A stretch of 64,000 bases of DNA from Protonemura montana (GCA_947568835.1 CANOQG010000007.1:2294001-2358000), one strand, 5' to 3'; counted from the stretch's first letter, positions 1 through 13,170 are shown. Notes: generated by a model not told the origin, from the letters alone. Numbers and translations: made by a program.

Positions 1-73
1 TATGTCTTGTCCCATGTCCTGCCCCATGTCGTGCCCCATGTCCTGCCCTATGTCCTGCCCCATGTCTTGCCCC

Positions 74-80
74 ATGTCCC
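74..80 (+). repeat. 7-bp short unit ATGTCCC (first of many)
   Basis: This is the first example of a recurring unit that lacks TGCCC relative to the 12-bp consensus. It is always followed by a normal ATGTCCTG unit. The same 5-bp loss appears at corresponding places in every HOR copy, for instance near 190, 654, 1,158 and 1,280. Each copy moves the translated frame by one base, so a + frame passes from MSCP to HVLP to CPAP and back. One ancestral deletion amplified with the HOR explains fixed positions; repeated slippage between CC dinucleotides could explain extra ones. Confidence 0.85.
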
Positions 81-1751
81 ATGTCCTGCCCCATGTCCTG
101 CCCCATGTCCTGCCCCATGTCCTGCCCTATGTCCTGCCCCATGTCCTGCCCCTTGTCCTTCCCCATGTCCTGCTCCATGTCCTGCCCCATGTCCCATGTC
201 CTGCCCCATTTCCTGCCCCATGTCCTGCCCCATGTCCTGCCCCATGTCCTGCCCCATGTCCTGTCCCATGTCCTGCCCCATGTCCTGCCCCATGTCCTGC
301 CCCTAGTCCTGCCCTATGCCCTGTCCCATGTCCTGCCCCATGTCCTGCCCCATGTCATGTCCCATGTCCTGCCTCATGTCCTGCCCCATGTCCTGCCCTA
401 TGTCCTGCCCCATGTCCTGCCCCATGTCCTGTCCCATGTCCTGTCCCATGTCCTGCCCCATGTCCTGCCCCAAGTCCTGCCTCATGTCCTGCCCCATGTC
501 CTGACCCATGTCCTGCCCCATGTCCTGCACCATGTCCTGCCGTACGTCCTGCCCCATGTCCTGCCCCATGTCCTGCCCTATGTCCTGTCCCATGTCCTGT
601 CCCATGTCATGTCCCATGTCCTGCTCCATGTCCTGCCCCATGTCCTGCCCCATGTCCCATGTCCTGCCTCATGTCCTGCCCCATGTCCTGCCCCATGTCC
701 TGCCCCATGTCCTGCCCCATGTCCTGCCCCATGTCCTGCCCCATGTCCTGTCCCATGTCCTGCCCCATGTTTTGCCCCATGTCCTGCCCCATGTCCTGCC
801 CTATGTCCTGTCCCATGTCCTGCCCCATGTCCTGCCCCATGTCCTGTCCCATGTCCTGCCTCATGTCCTACCCCATGTCCTGCCCTATGTCCTGCCCCAT
901 GTCCTGCCCCATGTCCTGCCCCATGTCCTGCCCCATGTCCTGCCCCATGTCCTGTCCCATGTCATGTCCCATGTCCTGCTCCATGTCCTGCCCCATGTCC
1001 TGCCCCATGTCCTGCCCTATGTCCTGCCCCATGTCCTGCCCCATGTCCTGCCCCATGTCCTGCCCTTTGTCCTGTCCCATTTCCTGCCCCATGTCCTGCC
1101 CCATGTCCTGCCCTATGTCCTGCCCCATGTCCTGCCCCATGTCTTGCCCCATGTCCCATGTCCTGCCCCATGTCCTGCCCCATGTCCTGCCCCATGTCCT
1201 TCCCTATGTCCTGTCCCATGTCCTGCCCCATGTCCTGCCCCATGTCCTGCTCCATGTCCTCCCCCTGTCCTGCCCCATGTCCCATGTCCTGCCCCATGTC
1301 CTGCCCCATGTCCTGCCCCATGTCCTGCCCCATGTCCTGTCCCATGTCCTGCCTCATGTCCTGCCCCATGTCCTGCCCTATGTCCTGCCCCATGTCCTGC
1401 CCCATGTCCTGCCCCATGTCCTGCCCTATGTCCTGCCCCATGTCCTGCCCTATGTCCTGTCCCATGTCCTGCTCCATGTCCTGCCCCATGTCCTGCCCCA
1501 TGTCCCATGTCCTGCCCCATGTCCTGCCCCATGTCCCATGTCCTGCCCCATGTCCTGCCCCTTGTCCTGTCCCATTTCCTGCCCCATGTCCTACCCCATG
1601 TCCTGCCCCATGTCCTGCCCCATGTCCTGCCCCATGTCATGCCTCATGTCCTGCCCCATGTCTTGCCCCATGTCCCATGTCCTGCCCCATGTCCTGCCCC
1701 ATGTCCTGCCCCATGTCCTGCCCTATGTCCTGTCTTATGTCCTGCCCCATG

Positions 1752-2423
1752 TAATGCCCCATGTCCTGCTCCATGTCCTCCCCCTGTCCTGCCCTATGTC
1801 TTATGTCCTGCCCCATGTCCTGCCTCATGGCCTGCCTTATGTCCTGCCCTATGTCCTGTCCCAAGTCCTGCCCCATTTCCTGCCCCATATCCTGCTCCAT
1901 GTCCTGCCCCATGTCCTGCCCCATGTCCCGCTCCATGTCCTCCCCCTGTCCTGCCTCATGTCCCATGTCCTGTCCCATGTCCTGTCCCATGTCCTGCCCC
2001 ATGTTTTGCCCCATGTCCTGTCCAATGTCCTGCCTCATGTCCTGCCCCATGTCCTGCCCTATGTCCTGTCTTATGTCCTGCCCCATGTAATGCCCCATGT
2101 CCTGCTCCATGTCCTCCCCCTGTCCTGCCCTATGTCTTATGTCCTGCCCCATGTCCTGCCTCATGGCCTGCATTATGTCCTGCCCTATGTCCTGTCCCAT
2201 GTCCTGCCCCATTTCCTGCCCCATATCCTGCTCCATGTCCTGCCCCATGTCCTGCCCCATGTCCCGCTCCATGTCCTCCCCCTGTCCTGCCTCATGTCCC
2301 ATGTCCTGTCCCATGTCCTGTCCCATGTCCTGCCCCATGTTTTGCCCCATGTCCTGTCCAATGTCCTGCCTCATGTCCTGCCCCATGTCCTGCCCCATGT
2401 CCTGCCCCATGTCCTGCCCCATG
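1752..2423 (+). repeat. Local 336-bp tandem duplication
   Basis: The TAA landmark unit and its downstream variants (TCCTCCCCCTG, the ATGG unit, CCATATCC, CCCGCTCC, ATGTTTTG) occur at 1,752-2,087 and again from 2,088. The step is exactly 336 bp, or 28 times 12. The two halves differ at a few bases, such as CCAAG near 1,862 against CCATG. The homologous place in the next copy (7,472) has one instance only, so the duplication happened after the 5.8-kb duplication, or one half was lost there. The second half matches only to about 2,390. Confidence 0.82.
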
Positions 2424-5400
2424 TCCTGTCCCATGTCCTGCCCCATGTCATGCCCCATGTCCTGCCCCATGTCCTGCCCCATGTCCCATGTCCTGCCCCA
2501 TGTCCTGCCCTTTGTCCTGTCCCATTTCCTGCCCCATGTCCTGCCCCATGTCCTGCCCCATGTCCTGCCCCATGTCCTGCCCCATGTCTTGCCCCATGTC
2601 CCATGTCCTGCCCCATGTCCTGCCCCATGTCCTGCCCCATGTCCTTCCCTATGTCCTGTCCCATGTCCTGCCCCATGTCCTGCCCCATGTCCTGCTCCAT
2701 GTCCTCCCCCTGTCCTGCCCCATGTCCCATGTCCTGCCCCATGTCCTGCCCCATGTCCTGCCCCATGTCCTGCCCTATGTCTTGTCCCATGTCCTGCCCC
2801 ATGTCCTGCCCCATGTCCTGCCCTATGTCCTGCCCCATGTCTTGCCCCATGTCCCATGTCCTGCCCCATGTCCTGCCCCATGTCCTGCCCCATGTCCTGC
2901 CCTATGTCCTGCCCCATGTCCTGCCCCTTGTCCTTCCCCATGTCCTGCTCCATGTCCTGCCCCATGTCCCATGTCCTGCCCCATTTCCTGCCCCATGTCC
3001 TGCCCCATGTCCTGCCCCATGTCCTGCCCCATGTCCTGTCCCATGTCCTGCCCCATGTCCTGCCCCATGTCCTGCCCCTAGTCCTGCCCTATGTCCTGTC
3101 CCATGTCCTGCCCCATGTCCTGCCCCATGTCATGTCCCATGTCCTGCCTCATGTCCTGCCCCATGTCCTGCCCTATGTCCTGCCCCATGTCCTGCCCCAT
3201 GTCCTGCCCCATGTCCTGCCCTATGTCCTGCCCCATGTCCTGCCCTATGTCCTGTCCCATGTCCTGCTCCATGTCCTGCCCCATGTCCTGCCCCATGTCC
3301 CATGTCCTGCCCCATGTCCTGCCCCATGTCCTGCCCCATGTCATGCCCCATTTCCTGCCCCATGTCCTGCCCCATGTCCCATGTCCTGCCTCATGTCCTG
3401 CCCCTTGTCCTGTCCTATTTCCTGCCCCATGTCCTGCCCCATGTCCTGCCCCGTGTCCTGCCCCATGTCCTGCCCCATGTTCTGCCCCATGTCCTGCCCC
3501 ATGTCTTGCCCCATGTCCCATGTCCTGCCCCATGTCCTGCCCCATGTCCTGCCCCATGTCCTTCCCTATGTCCTGTCCCATGTCCTGCCCCATGTCCTGC
3601 CCCATGTCCTGCCCCATGTCCTGCTCCATGTCCTTTCCCTGTCCAGCCCCATGTCCCATGTCCTGCCCCATGTCCTGCCACATGTCCTGCCCCATGTCCT
3701 GCCATATGTCCTGTCCCATGTCCTGCCCCATGTCCTGCCCTATGTCCTGCCCCATGTCCTGCCCCATGTCCTGCTCCATGTCCTGCCCCATGTCCTGCCC
3801 CATGTCCAATGTCTTGCCCCATATCCTGCCCTATGTCCTGCCCCATGTCCTGCCCCATGTCCTGCCCATGTCCTGTCCCTGGTCCTGCCCCATGTCATGC
3901 CCCATGTCCTGCCCCATGTCCTGCCCCATGTCCTATGTCCTGCCCCATGTCCTGCCCCTTGTCCTGTCCCATTTCCTGCCCCATGTCCTGCCCCATGTCC
4001 TGACCCATGTCCTGCCCCATGTCCTGCCCCATGTCCTGCCGTATGTCCTGCCCCATGTCCTGCCCCATGTCCTGCCCTATGTCCTGTCCCATGTCCTGTC
4101 CCATGTCATGTCCCATGTCCTGCTCCATGTCCTGCCCCATGTCCTGCCCCATGTCCCATGTTTTGCCTCATGTCCTGCCCCATGTCCTGCCCCATGTCCT
4201 GCCCCTTGTCCTGTCCCATTTCCTGCCCCATGTCCTACCCCATGTCCTGCCCCATGTCCTGCCCCATGTCCTGCCCCATGTCCTGCCTCATGTCCTGCCC
4301 CATGTCTTGCCCCATGTCCCATGTCCTGCCCCATGTCCTGCCCCATGTCCTGCCCCATGTCCTGCCCTATGTCCTGTCTTATGTCCTGCCCCATGTAATG
4401 CCCCATGTCCTGCTCCATGTCCTCCCCCTGTCCTGCCCTCTATCTTATGTCCAGCCCCATGTCCTGCCTCATGGCCTGCCCCATGTCCTGCCCTATGTCC
4501 TGTCCCATGTCCTGCCCCATTTCCTGCCCCATGTCCTGCTCCATGTTCTGCCCCATGTCCTGCCCCATGTCCCGCTCCATGTCCTCCCCATGTCCTGCCT
4601 CATGTCCCATGTCCTGCCCCATGTCCTGCCCCATGTCCTGTCCCATGTCCTGCCCCATGTTTTGCCCCATGTCCTGTCCAATGTCCTGCCTCATGTCCTG
4701 CCCCATGTCCTGCCCCATGTCCTGCCCCATGTCCTGCCCCATGTCCTGTCCCATGTCCTGCCCCATGTCATGCCCCATGTCCTGCCCCATGTCCTGCCCC
4801 ATGTCCCATGTCCTGCCCCATGTCCTGCCCTTTGTCCTGTCCCATTTCCTGCCCCATTTACTGCCCCATGTCCTGCCCCATGTCCTGCCCCATGTCCTGC
4901 CCCATGTCTTGCCCCATGTTCCATGTCCTGCCCCATGTCCTGCCCCATGTCCTGCCCCATGTCCTTCCCTATGTCCTGTCCCATGTCCTGCCCCATGTCC
5001 TGCCCCATGTCCTGCTCCATGTCCTCCCCCTGTCCTGCCCCATGTCCCATGTCCTGCATCATGTCCTGCCCCATGTCCTGCCCCATGTCCTGCCCTATGT
5101 CTTGTCCCATGTCCTGCCCCATGTCCTGCCCCATGTCCTGCCTCATGTCCTGCGCCATGTCTTGCCCCATGTCCCATGTCCTGCCCCATGTCCTGCCCCA
5201 TGTCCTGCCCCATGTCCTGCCCTATGTCCTGTCTTATGTCCTGCCCCATGTAATGCCCCATGTCCTGCTCCATGTCCTCCCCCTGTCCTGCCCTATGTCT
5301 TATGTCCTGCCCCATGTCCTGCCTCATGGCCTGCCCCATATCCTGCCCTATGTCCTGCCCCATGTCCTGCCCCATGTCCTGCCCATGTCCTGTCCCTGGT

Positions 5401-5811
5401 CCTGCCCCATGTCATGCCCCATGTCCTGCCCCATGTCCTGCCCCATGTCCTATGTCCTGCCCCATGTCCTGCCCCTTGTCCTGTCCCATTTCCTGCCCCA
5501 TGTCCTGCCCCATGTCCTGACCCATGTCCTGCCCCATGTCCTGCCCCATGTCCTGCCGTATGTCCTGCCCCATGTCCTGCCCCATGTCCTGCCCCATGTC
5601 CTGCCCCATGTCCTGCCCCATGTCTTGCCCCATGTCCCATGTCCTGCCCCATGTCCTGCCCCATGTCCTGCCCCATATCCTTCCCTATGTCCTGTCCCAT
5701 GTCCTGCCCCATGTCCTGCCCCATGTCCTGCTCCATGTCCTCCCCCTGTCCTGCCCCATGTCCCATGTCCTGCCCCATGTCCTGCCCCATGTCCTGCCCC
5801 ATGTCCTGCCC

Positions 5812-8800
5812 TATGTCTTGTCCCATGTCCTGCCCCATGTCGTGCCCCATGTCCTGCCCTATGTCCTGCCCCATGTCTTGCCCCATGTCCCATGTCCTGC
5901 CCCATGTCCTGCCCCATGTCCTGCCCCATGTCCTGCCCTATGTCCTGCCCCATGTCCTGCCCCTTGTCCTTCCCCATGTCCTGCTCCATGTCCTGCCCCA
6001 TGTCCCATGTCCTGCCCCATTTCCTGCCCCATGTCCTGCCCCATGTCCTGCCCCATGTCCTGCCCCATGTCCTGTCCCATGTCCTGCCCCATGTCCTGCC
6101 CCATGTCCTGCCCCTAGTCCTGCCCTATGCCCTGTCCCATGTCCTGCCCCATGTCCTGCCCCATGTCATGTCCCATGTCCTGCCTCATGTCCTGCCCCAT
6201 GTCCTGCCCTATGTCCTGCCCCATGTCCTGCCCCATGTCCTGTCCCATGTCCTGTCCCATGTCCTGCCCCATGTCCTGCCCCAAGTCCTGCCTCATGTCC
6301 TGCCCCATGTCCTGACCCATGTCCTGCCCCATGTCCTGCACCATGTCCTGCCGTACGTCCTGCCCCATGTCCTGCCCCATGTCCTGCCCTATGTCCTGTC
6401 CCATGTCCTGTCCCATGTCATGTCCCATGTCCTGCTCCATGTCCTGCCCCATGTCCTGCCCCATGTCCCATGTCCTGCCTCATGTCCTGCCCCATGTCCT
6501 GCCCCATGTCCTGCCCCATGTCCTGCCCCATGTCCTGCCCCATGTCCTGCCCCATGTCCTGTCCCATGTCCTGCCCCATGTTTTGCCCCATGTCCTGCCC
6601 CATGTCCTGCCCTATGTCCTGTCCCATGTCCTGCCCCATGTCCTGCCCCATGTCCTGTCCCATGTCCTGCCTCATGTCCTACCCCATGTCCTGCCCTATG
6701 TCCTGCCCCATGTCCTGCCCCATGTCCTGCCCCATGTCCTGCCCCATGTCCTGCCCCATGTCCTGTCCCATGTCATGTCCCATGTCCTGCTCCATGTCCT
6801 GCCCCATGTCCTGCCCCATGTCCTGCCCTATGTCCTGCCCCATGTCCTGCCCCATGTCCTGCCCCATGTCCTGCCCTTTGTCCTGTCCCATTTCCTGCCC
6901 CATGTCCTGCCCCATGTCCCTCCCTATGTCCTGTCCCATGTCCTGCCCCATGTCCTGCCCCATGTCCTGCTCCATGTCCTCCCCCTGTCCTGCCCCATGT
7001 CCCATGTCCTGCCCCATGTCCTGCCCCATGTCCTGCCCCATGTCCTGCCCCATGTCCTGTCCCATGTCCTGCCTCATGTCCTGCCCCATGTCCTGCCCTA
7101 TGTCCTGCCCCATGTCCTGCCCCATGTCCTGCCCCATGTCCTGCCCTATGTCCTGCCCCATGTCCTGCCCTATGTCCTGTCCCATGTCCTGCTCCATGTC
7201 CTGCCCCATGTCCTGCCCCATGTCCCATGTCCTGCCCCATGTCCTGCCCCATGTCCCATGTCCTGCCCCATGTCCTGCCCCTTGTCCTGTCCCATTTCCT
7301 GCCCCATGTCCTACCCCATGTCCTGCCCCATGTCCTGCCCCATGTCCTGCCCCATGTCATGCCTCATGTCCTGCCCCATGTCTTGCCCCATGTCCCATGT
7401 CCTGCCCCATGTCCTGCCCCATGTCCTGCCCCATGTCCTGCCCTATGTCCTGTCTTATGTCCTGCCCCATGTAATGCCCCATGTCCTGCTCCATGTCCTC
7501 CCCCTGTCCTGCCCTATGTCTTATGTCCTGCCCCATGTCCTGCCTCATGGCCTGCCTTATGTCCTGCCCTATGTCCTGTCCCATGTCCTGCCCCATTTCC
7601 TGCCCCATATCCTGCTCCATGTCCTGCCCCATGTCCTGCCCCATGTCCCGCTCCATGTCCTCCCCCTGTCCTGCCTCATGTCCCATGTCCTGTCCCATGT
7701 CCTGTCCCATGTCCTGCCCCATGTTTTGCCCCATGTCCTGTCCAATGTCCTGCCTCATGTCCTGCCCCATGTCCTGCCCCATGTCCTGCCCCATGTCCTG
7801 CCCCATGTCCTGTCCCATGTCCTGCCCCATGTCATGCCCCATGTCCTGCCCCATGTCCTGCCCCATGTCCCATGTCCTGCCCCATGTCCTGCCCTTTGTC
7901 CTGTCCCATTTCCTGCCCCATGTCCTGCCCCATGTCCTGCCCCATGTCCTGCCCCATGTCCTGCCCCATGTCTTGCCCCATGTCCCATGTCCTGCCCCAT
8001 GTCCTGCCCCATGTCCTGCCCCATGTCCTTCCCTATGTCCTGTCCCATGTCCTGCCCCATGTCCTGCCCCATGTCCTGCTCCATGTCCTCCCCCTGTCCT
8101 GCCCCATGTCCCATGTCCTGCCCCATGTCCTGCCCCATGTCCTGCCCCATGTCCTGCCCTATGTCTTGTCCCATGTCCTGCCCCATGTCCTGCCCCATGT
8201 CCTGCCCTATGTCCTGCCCCATGTCTTGCCCCATGTCCCATGTCCTGCCCCATGTCCTGCCCCATGTCCTGCCCCATGTCCTGCCCTATGTCCTGCCCCA
8301 TGTCCTGCCCCTTGTCCTTCCCCATGTCCTGCTCCATGTCCTGCCCCATGTCCCATGTCCTGCCCCATTTCCTGCCCCATGTCCTGCCCCATGTCCTGCC
8401 CCATGTCCTGCCCCATGTCCTGTCCCATGTCCTGCCCCATGTCCTGCCCCATGTCCTGCCCCTAGTCCTGCCCTATGTCCTGTCCCATGTCCTGCCCCAT
8501 GTCCTGCCCCATGTCATGTCCCATGTCCTGCCTCATGTCCTGCCCCATGTCCTGCCCTATGTCCTGCCCCATGTCCTGCCCCATGTCCTGCCCCATGTCC
8601 TGCCCTATGTCCTGCCCCATGTCCTGCCCTATGTCCTGTCCCATGTCCTGCTCCATGTCCTGCACCATGTCCTGCCCCATGTCCCATGTCCTGCCCCATG
8701 TCCTGCCCCATGTCCTGCCCCATGTCATGCCCCATTTCCTGCCCCATGTCCTGCCCCATGTCCCATGTCCTGCCTCATGTCCTGCCCCTTGTCCTGTCCT

Positions 8801-10977
8801 ATTTCCTGCCCCATGTCCTGCCCCATGTCCTGCCCCGTGTCCTGCCCCATGTCCTGCCCCATGTTCTGCCCCATGTCCTGCCCCATGTCTTGCCCCATGT
8901 CCCATGTCCTGCCCCATGTCCTGCCCCATGTCCTGCCCCATGTCCTTCCCAATGTCCTGTCCCATGTCCTGCCCCATGTCCTGCCCCATGTCCTGCCCCA
9001 TGTCCTGCTCCATGTCCTTTCCCTGTCCAGCCCCATGTCCCATGTCCTGCCCCATGTCCTGCCACATGTCCTGCCCCATGTCCTGCCATATGTCCTGTCC
9101 CATATCCTGCCCCATTTCCTGCCCTATGTCCTGCCCCATGTCCTGCCCCATGTCCTGCTCCATGTCCTGCCCCATGTCCTGCCCCATGTCCAATGTCTTG
9201 CCCCATATCCTGCCCTATGTCCTGCCCCATGTCCTGCCCCATGTCCTGCCCATGTCCTGTCCCTGGTCCTGCCTCATGTCATGCCCCATGTCCTGCCCCA
9301 TGTCCTGCCCCATGTCCTATGTCCTGCCCCATGTCCTGCCCCTTGTCCTGTCCCATTTCCTGCCCCATGTCCTGCCCCATGTCCTGACCCATGTCCTGCC
9401 CCATGTCCTGCCCCATGTCCTGCCGTATGTCCTGCCCCATGTCCTGCCCCATGTCCTGCCCTATGTCCTGTCCCATGTCCTGTCCCATGTCATGTCCCAT
9501 GTCCTGCTCCATGTCCTGCCCCATGTCCTGCCCCATGTCCCATGTTTTGCCTCATGTCCTGCCCCATGTCCTGCCCCATGTCCTGCCCCATGTCCTGCCC
9601 CATGTCCTGCCCCATGTCCTGCCCCATGTCCTGTCCCATGTCCTGCCCCATGTTTTGCCCCATGTCCTGCCCCATGTCCTGCCCTATGTCCTGTCCCATG
9701 TCCTGCCCCATGTCCTGTCCCATGTCATGTCCCATGTCCTGCTCCATGTCCTGCCCCATGTCCTGCCCCATGTCCTGCCCTATGTCCTGCCCCATGTCCT
9801 GCCCCATGTCCTGCCCCATGTCCTGCCCCATGTCCTGCCCCATGTCCTGCCCCATGTCCTGCCCCATGTCCTGCCCCATGTCCTGCCCCATGTCCTGCCC
9901 CATGTCCCATGTCCTGCCCCATGTCCTGCCCCTTGTCCTGTCCCATTTCCTGCCCCATGTCCTACCCCATGTCCTGCCCCATGTCCTGCCCCATGTCCTG
10001 CCCCATGTCCTGCCTCATGTCCTGCCCCATGTCTTGCCCCATGTCCCATGTCCTGCCCCATGTCCTGCCCCATGTCCTGCCCCATGTCCTGCCCTATGTC
10101 CTGTCTTATGTCCTGCCCCATGTAATGCCCCATGTCCTGCTCCATGTCCTCCCCCTGTCCTGCCCTCTATCTTATGTCCAGCCCCATGTCCTGCCTCATG
10201 GCCTGCCCCATGTCCTGCCCTATGTCCTGTCCCATGTCCTGCCCCATTTCCTGCCCCATGTCCTGCTCCATGTTCTGCCCCATGTCCTGCCCCATGTCCC
10301 GCTCCATGTCCTCCCCATGTCCTGCCTCATGTCCCATGTCCTGCCCCATGTCCTGCCCCATGTCCTGTCCCATGTCCTGCCCCATGTTTTGCCCCATGTC
10401 CTGTCCAATGTCCTGCCTCATGTCCTGCCCCATGTCCTGCCCCATGTCCTGCCCCATGTCCTGCCCCATGTCCTGTCCCATGTCCTGCCCCATGTCATGC
10501 CCCATGTCCTGCCCCATGTCCTGCCCCATGTCCCATGTCCTGCCCCATGTCCTGCCCTTTGTCCTGTCCCATTTCCTGCCCCATGTACTGCCCCATGTCC
10601 TGCCCCATGTCCTGCCCCATGTCCTGCCCCATGTCTTGCCCCATGTTCCATGTCCTGCCCCATGTCCTGCCCCATGTCCTGCCCCATGTCCTTCCCTATG
10701 TCCTGTCCCATGTCCTGCCCCATGTCCTGCCCCATGTCCTGCTCCATGTCCTCCCCCTGTCCTGCCCCATGTCCCATGTCCTGCATCATGTCCTGCCCCA
10801 TGTCCTGCCCCATGTCCTGCCCTATGTCTTGTCCCATGTCCTGCCCCATGTCCTGCCCCATGTCCTGCCTCATGTCCTGCCCCATGTCTTGCCCCATGTC
10901 CCATGTCCTGCCCCATGTCCTGCCCCATGTCCTGCCCCATGTCCTGCCCTATGTCCTGTCTTATGTCCTGCCCCATG
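5812..10977 (+). repeat. Left HOR block, copy L2
   Basis: This is the second copy of the left block, with TAG 6,115, TGA 6,313, TAA 7,472, TAG 8,463, TGA 9,385 and TAA 10,123. It reproduces the rare variants of copy L1, including the CCAAG unit and the CCGTACG unit near 6,352, which carries two CpGs. It lacks the 91-bp and 336-bp extras of L1 and gains 343 bp near 9,574-9,916. Similarity to L1 continues past the TAA at 10,978 to about 11,052, where the sequence switches to the 7.5-kb type of continuation. Confidence 0.8.
9574..9916 (+). repeat. 343-bp insertion containing a pure run of consensus units
   Basis: Between the TGA (9,385) and TAA (10,123) landmarks the spacing is 738 bp, against 395 bp in the homologous place at 4,001-4,396. 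The extra 343 bp follows an ATGTTTTG unit. It includes ten perfect units of ATGTCCTGCCCC at 9,782-9,901, one of the cleanest runs in the window. The edges are approximate because the repeat is ambiguous. Local re-expansion is the simplest explanation; the alternative is deletion from the 4.1-kb copy. Confidence 0.7.
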
Positions 10978-13170
10978 TAATGCCCCATGTCCTGCTCCAT
11001 GTCCTCCCCCTGTCCTGCCCTATGTCTTATGTCCTGCCCCATGTCCTGCCTCATGGCCTGCCTTATGTCCTGCCCTATGTCCTGTCCCATGTCCTGCCCC
11101 ATTTCCTGCCCCATATCCTGCTCCATGTCCTGCCCCATGTCCTGCCCCATGTCCCGCTCCATGTCCTCCCCCTGTCCTGCCTCATGTCCCATGTCCTGTC
11201 CCATGTCCTGTCCCATGTCCTGCCCCATGTTTTGCCCCATGTCCTGTCCAATGTCCTGCCTAATGTCCTGCCCCATGTCCTGCCCCATGTCCTGCCCCAT
11301 GTCCTGCCCCATGTCCTGTCCCATGTCCTGCCCCATGTCATGCCCCATGTCCTGCCCCATGTCCTGCCCCATGTCCCATGTCCTGCCCCATGTCCTGCCC
11401 TTTGTCCTGTCCCATTTCCTGCCCCATGTCCTGCCCCATGTCCTGCCCCATGTCCTGCCCCATGTCCTGCCCCATGTCTTGCCCCATGTCCCATGTCCTG
11501 CCCCATGTCCTGCCCCATGTCCTGCCCCATGTCCTTCCCTATGTCCTGTCCCATGTCCTGCCCCATGTCCTGCCCCATGTCCTGCTCCATGTCCTCCCCC
11601 TGTCCTGCCCCATGTCCCATGTCCTGCCCCATGTCCTGCCCCATGTCCTGCCCCATGTCCTGCCCTATGTCTTGTCCCATGTCCTGCCCCATGTCCTGCC
11701 CCATGTCCTGCCCTATGTCCTGCCCCATGTCTTGCCCATGTCCCATGTCCTGCCCCATGTCCTGCCCCGTGTCCTGCCCCATGTCCTGCCCTATGTCCTG
11801 CCCCATGTCCTGCCCCTTGTCCTTCCCCATGTCCTGCTCCATGTCCTGCCCCATGTCCCATGTCCTGCCCCATTTCCTGCCCCATGTCCTGCCCCATGTC
11901 CTGCCCCATGTCCTGCCCCATGTCCTGTCCCATGTCCTGCCCCATGTCCTGCCCCATGTCCTGCCCCTAGTCCTGCCCTATGTCCTGTCCCATGTCCTGC
12001 CCCATGTCCTGCCCCATGTCATGTCCCATGTCCTGCCTCATGTCCTGCCCCATGTCCTGCCCTATGTCCTGCCCCATGTCCTGCCCCATGTCCTGCCCCA
12101 TGTCCTGCCCTATGTCCTGCCCCATGTCCTGCCCTATGTCCTGTCCCATGTCCTGCTCCATGTCCTGCCCCATGTCCTGCCCCATGTCCCATGTCCTGCC
12201 CCATGTCCTGCCCCATGTCCTGCCCCATGTCATGCCCCATGTCCTGCCCCATGTCCTGCCCCATGTCCTATGTCCTGCCTCATGTCCTGCCCCTTGTCCT
12301 GTCCTATTTCCTGCCCCATGTCCTGCCCCATGTCCTGCCCCGTGTCCTGCCCCATGTCCTGCCCCATGTTCTGCCCCATGTCCTGCCCCATGTCTTGCCC
12401 CATGTCCCATGTCCTGCCCCATGTCCTGCCCCATGTCCTGCCCCATGTCCTTCCCTATGTCCTGTCCCATGTCCTGCCCCATGTCCTGCCCCATGTCCTG
12501 CCCCATGTCCTGCTCCATGTCCTTTCCCTGTCCAGCCCCATGTCCCATGTCCTGCCCCATGTCCTGCCACATGTCCTGCCCCATGTCCTGCCATATGTCC
12601 TGTCCCATGTCCTGCCCCATGTCCTGCCCTATGTCCTGCCCCATGTCCTGCCCCATGTCCTGCTCCATGTCCTGCCCCATGTCCTGCCCCATGTCCAATG
12701 TCTTGCCCCATATCCTGCCCTATGTCCTGCCCCATGTCCTGCCCCATGTCCTGCCCATGTCCTGTCCCATGTCCTGCCCCATGTCATGCCCCATGTCCTG
12801 CCCCATGTCCTGCCCCATGTCCTATGTCCTGCCCCATGTCCTGCCCCTTGTCCTGTCCCATTTCCTGCCCCATGTCCTGCCCCATGTCCTGACCCATGTC
12901 CTGCCCCATGTCCTGCCCCATGTCCTGCCGTATGTCCTGCCCCATGTCCTGCCCCATTTCCTGCCCTATGTCCTGTCCCATGTCCTGTCCCATGTCATGT
13001 CCCATGTCCTGCTCCATGTCCTGCCCCATGTCCTGCCCCATGTCCCATGTTTTGCCTCATGTCCTGCCCCATGTCCTGCCCCATGTCCTGCCCCATGTCC
13101 TGCCCCATGTCCTGCCCCATGTCCTGCCCCATGTCCTGTCCCATGTCCTGCCCCATGTTTTGCCCCATGT
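10978..13170 (+). repeat. HOR copy L3, offset 3,506/3,505 bp from 7,472
   Basis: Landmarks TAA 10,978, TAG 11,968 and TGA 12,890 repeat 7,472, 8,463 and 9,385 at offset 3,506, then 3,505. The 1-bp change comes from an 11-bp unit near 11,738. TAG to TGA spacing is 922 bp in both. A private TAA variant (CCTAATG) sits at 11,261. The match ends near 13,170, just before a CCATGACCTG unit whose TGA lies at 13,180. This 3.5-kb step is close in length and landmark order to the type I HOR further right. Confidence 0.78.

Larger units (their letters stand above)
1..5811 (+). repeat. Left HOR block, copy L1 (about 5.8 kb, enters from left of window)
   Basis: The landmark units lie at TAG 304, TGA 502, TAA 1,752, TAA 2,088, TAG 3,079, TGA 4,001, TAA 4,396, TAA 5,251 and TGA 5,518. 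Positions 1 to about 5,325 match 5,812 to about 11,052, first with offset 5,811 (TAG 304 to 6,115), then 5,720, 5,384 and 5,727 as indels accumulate. The indels are 91 bp present here near 1,100-1,190 but missing near 6,920, a 336-bp extra duplication here, and a 343-bp insertion in the other copy near 9,574. From about 5,335 to 5,811 this copy carries material like that at 3,830-4,020. The first bases continue a copy begun before the window. Confidence 0.8.

Noticed and set aside
2-4003. Cysteine/proline-rich protein resembling keratin-associated or mucin-like repeats
   Set aside because: The MSCP, HVLP and CPAP tetrapeptides are just the three + frames of the same 12-bp unit; the alternation between them follows the 7-bp units, not protein architecture.
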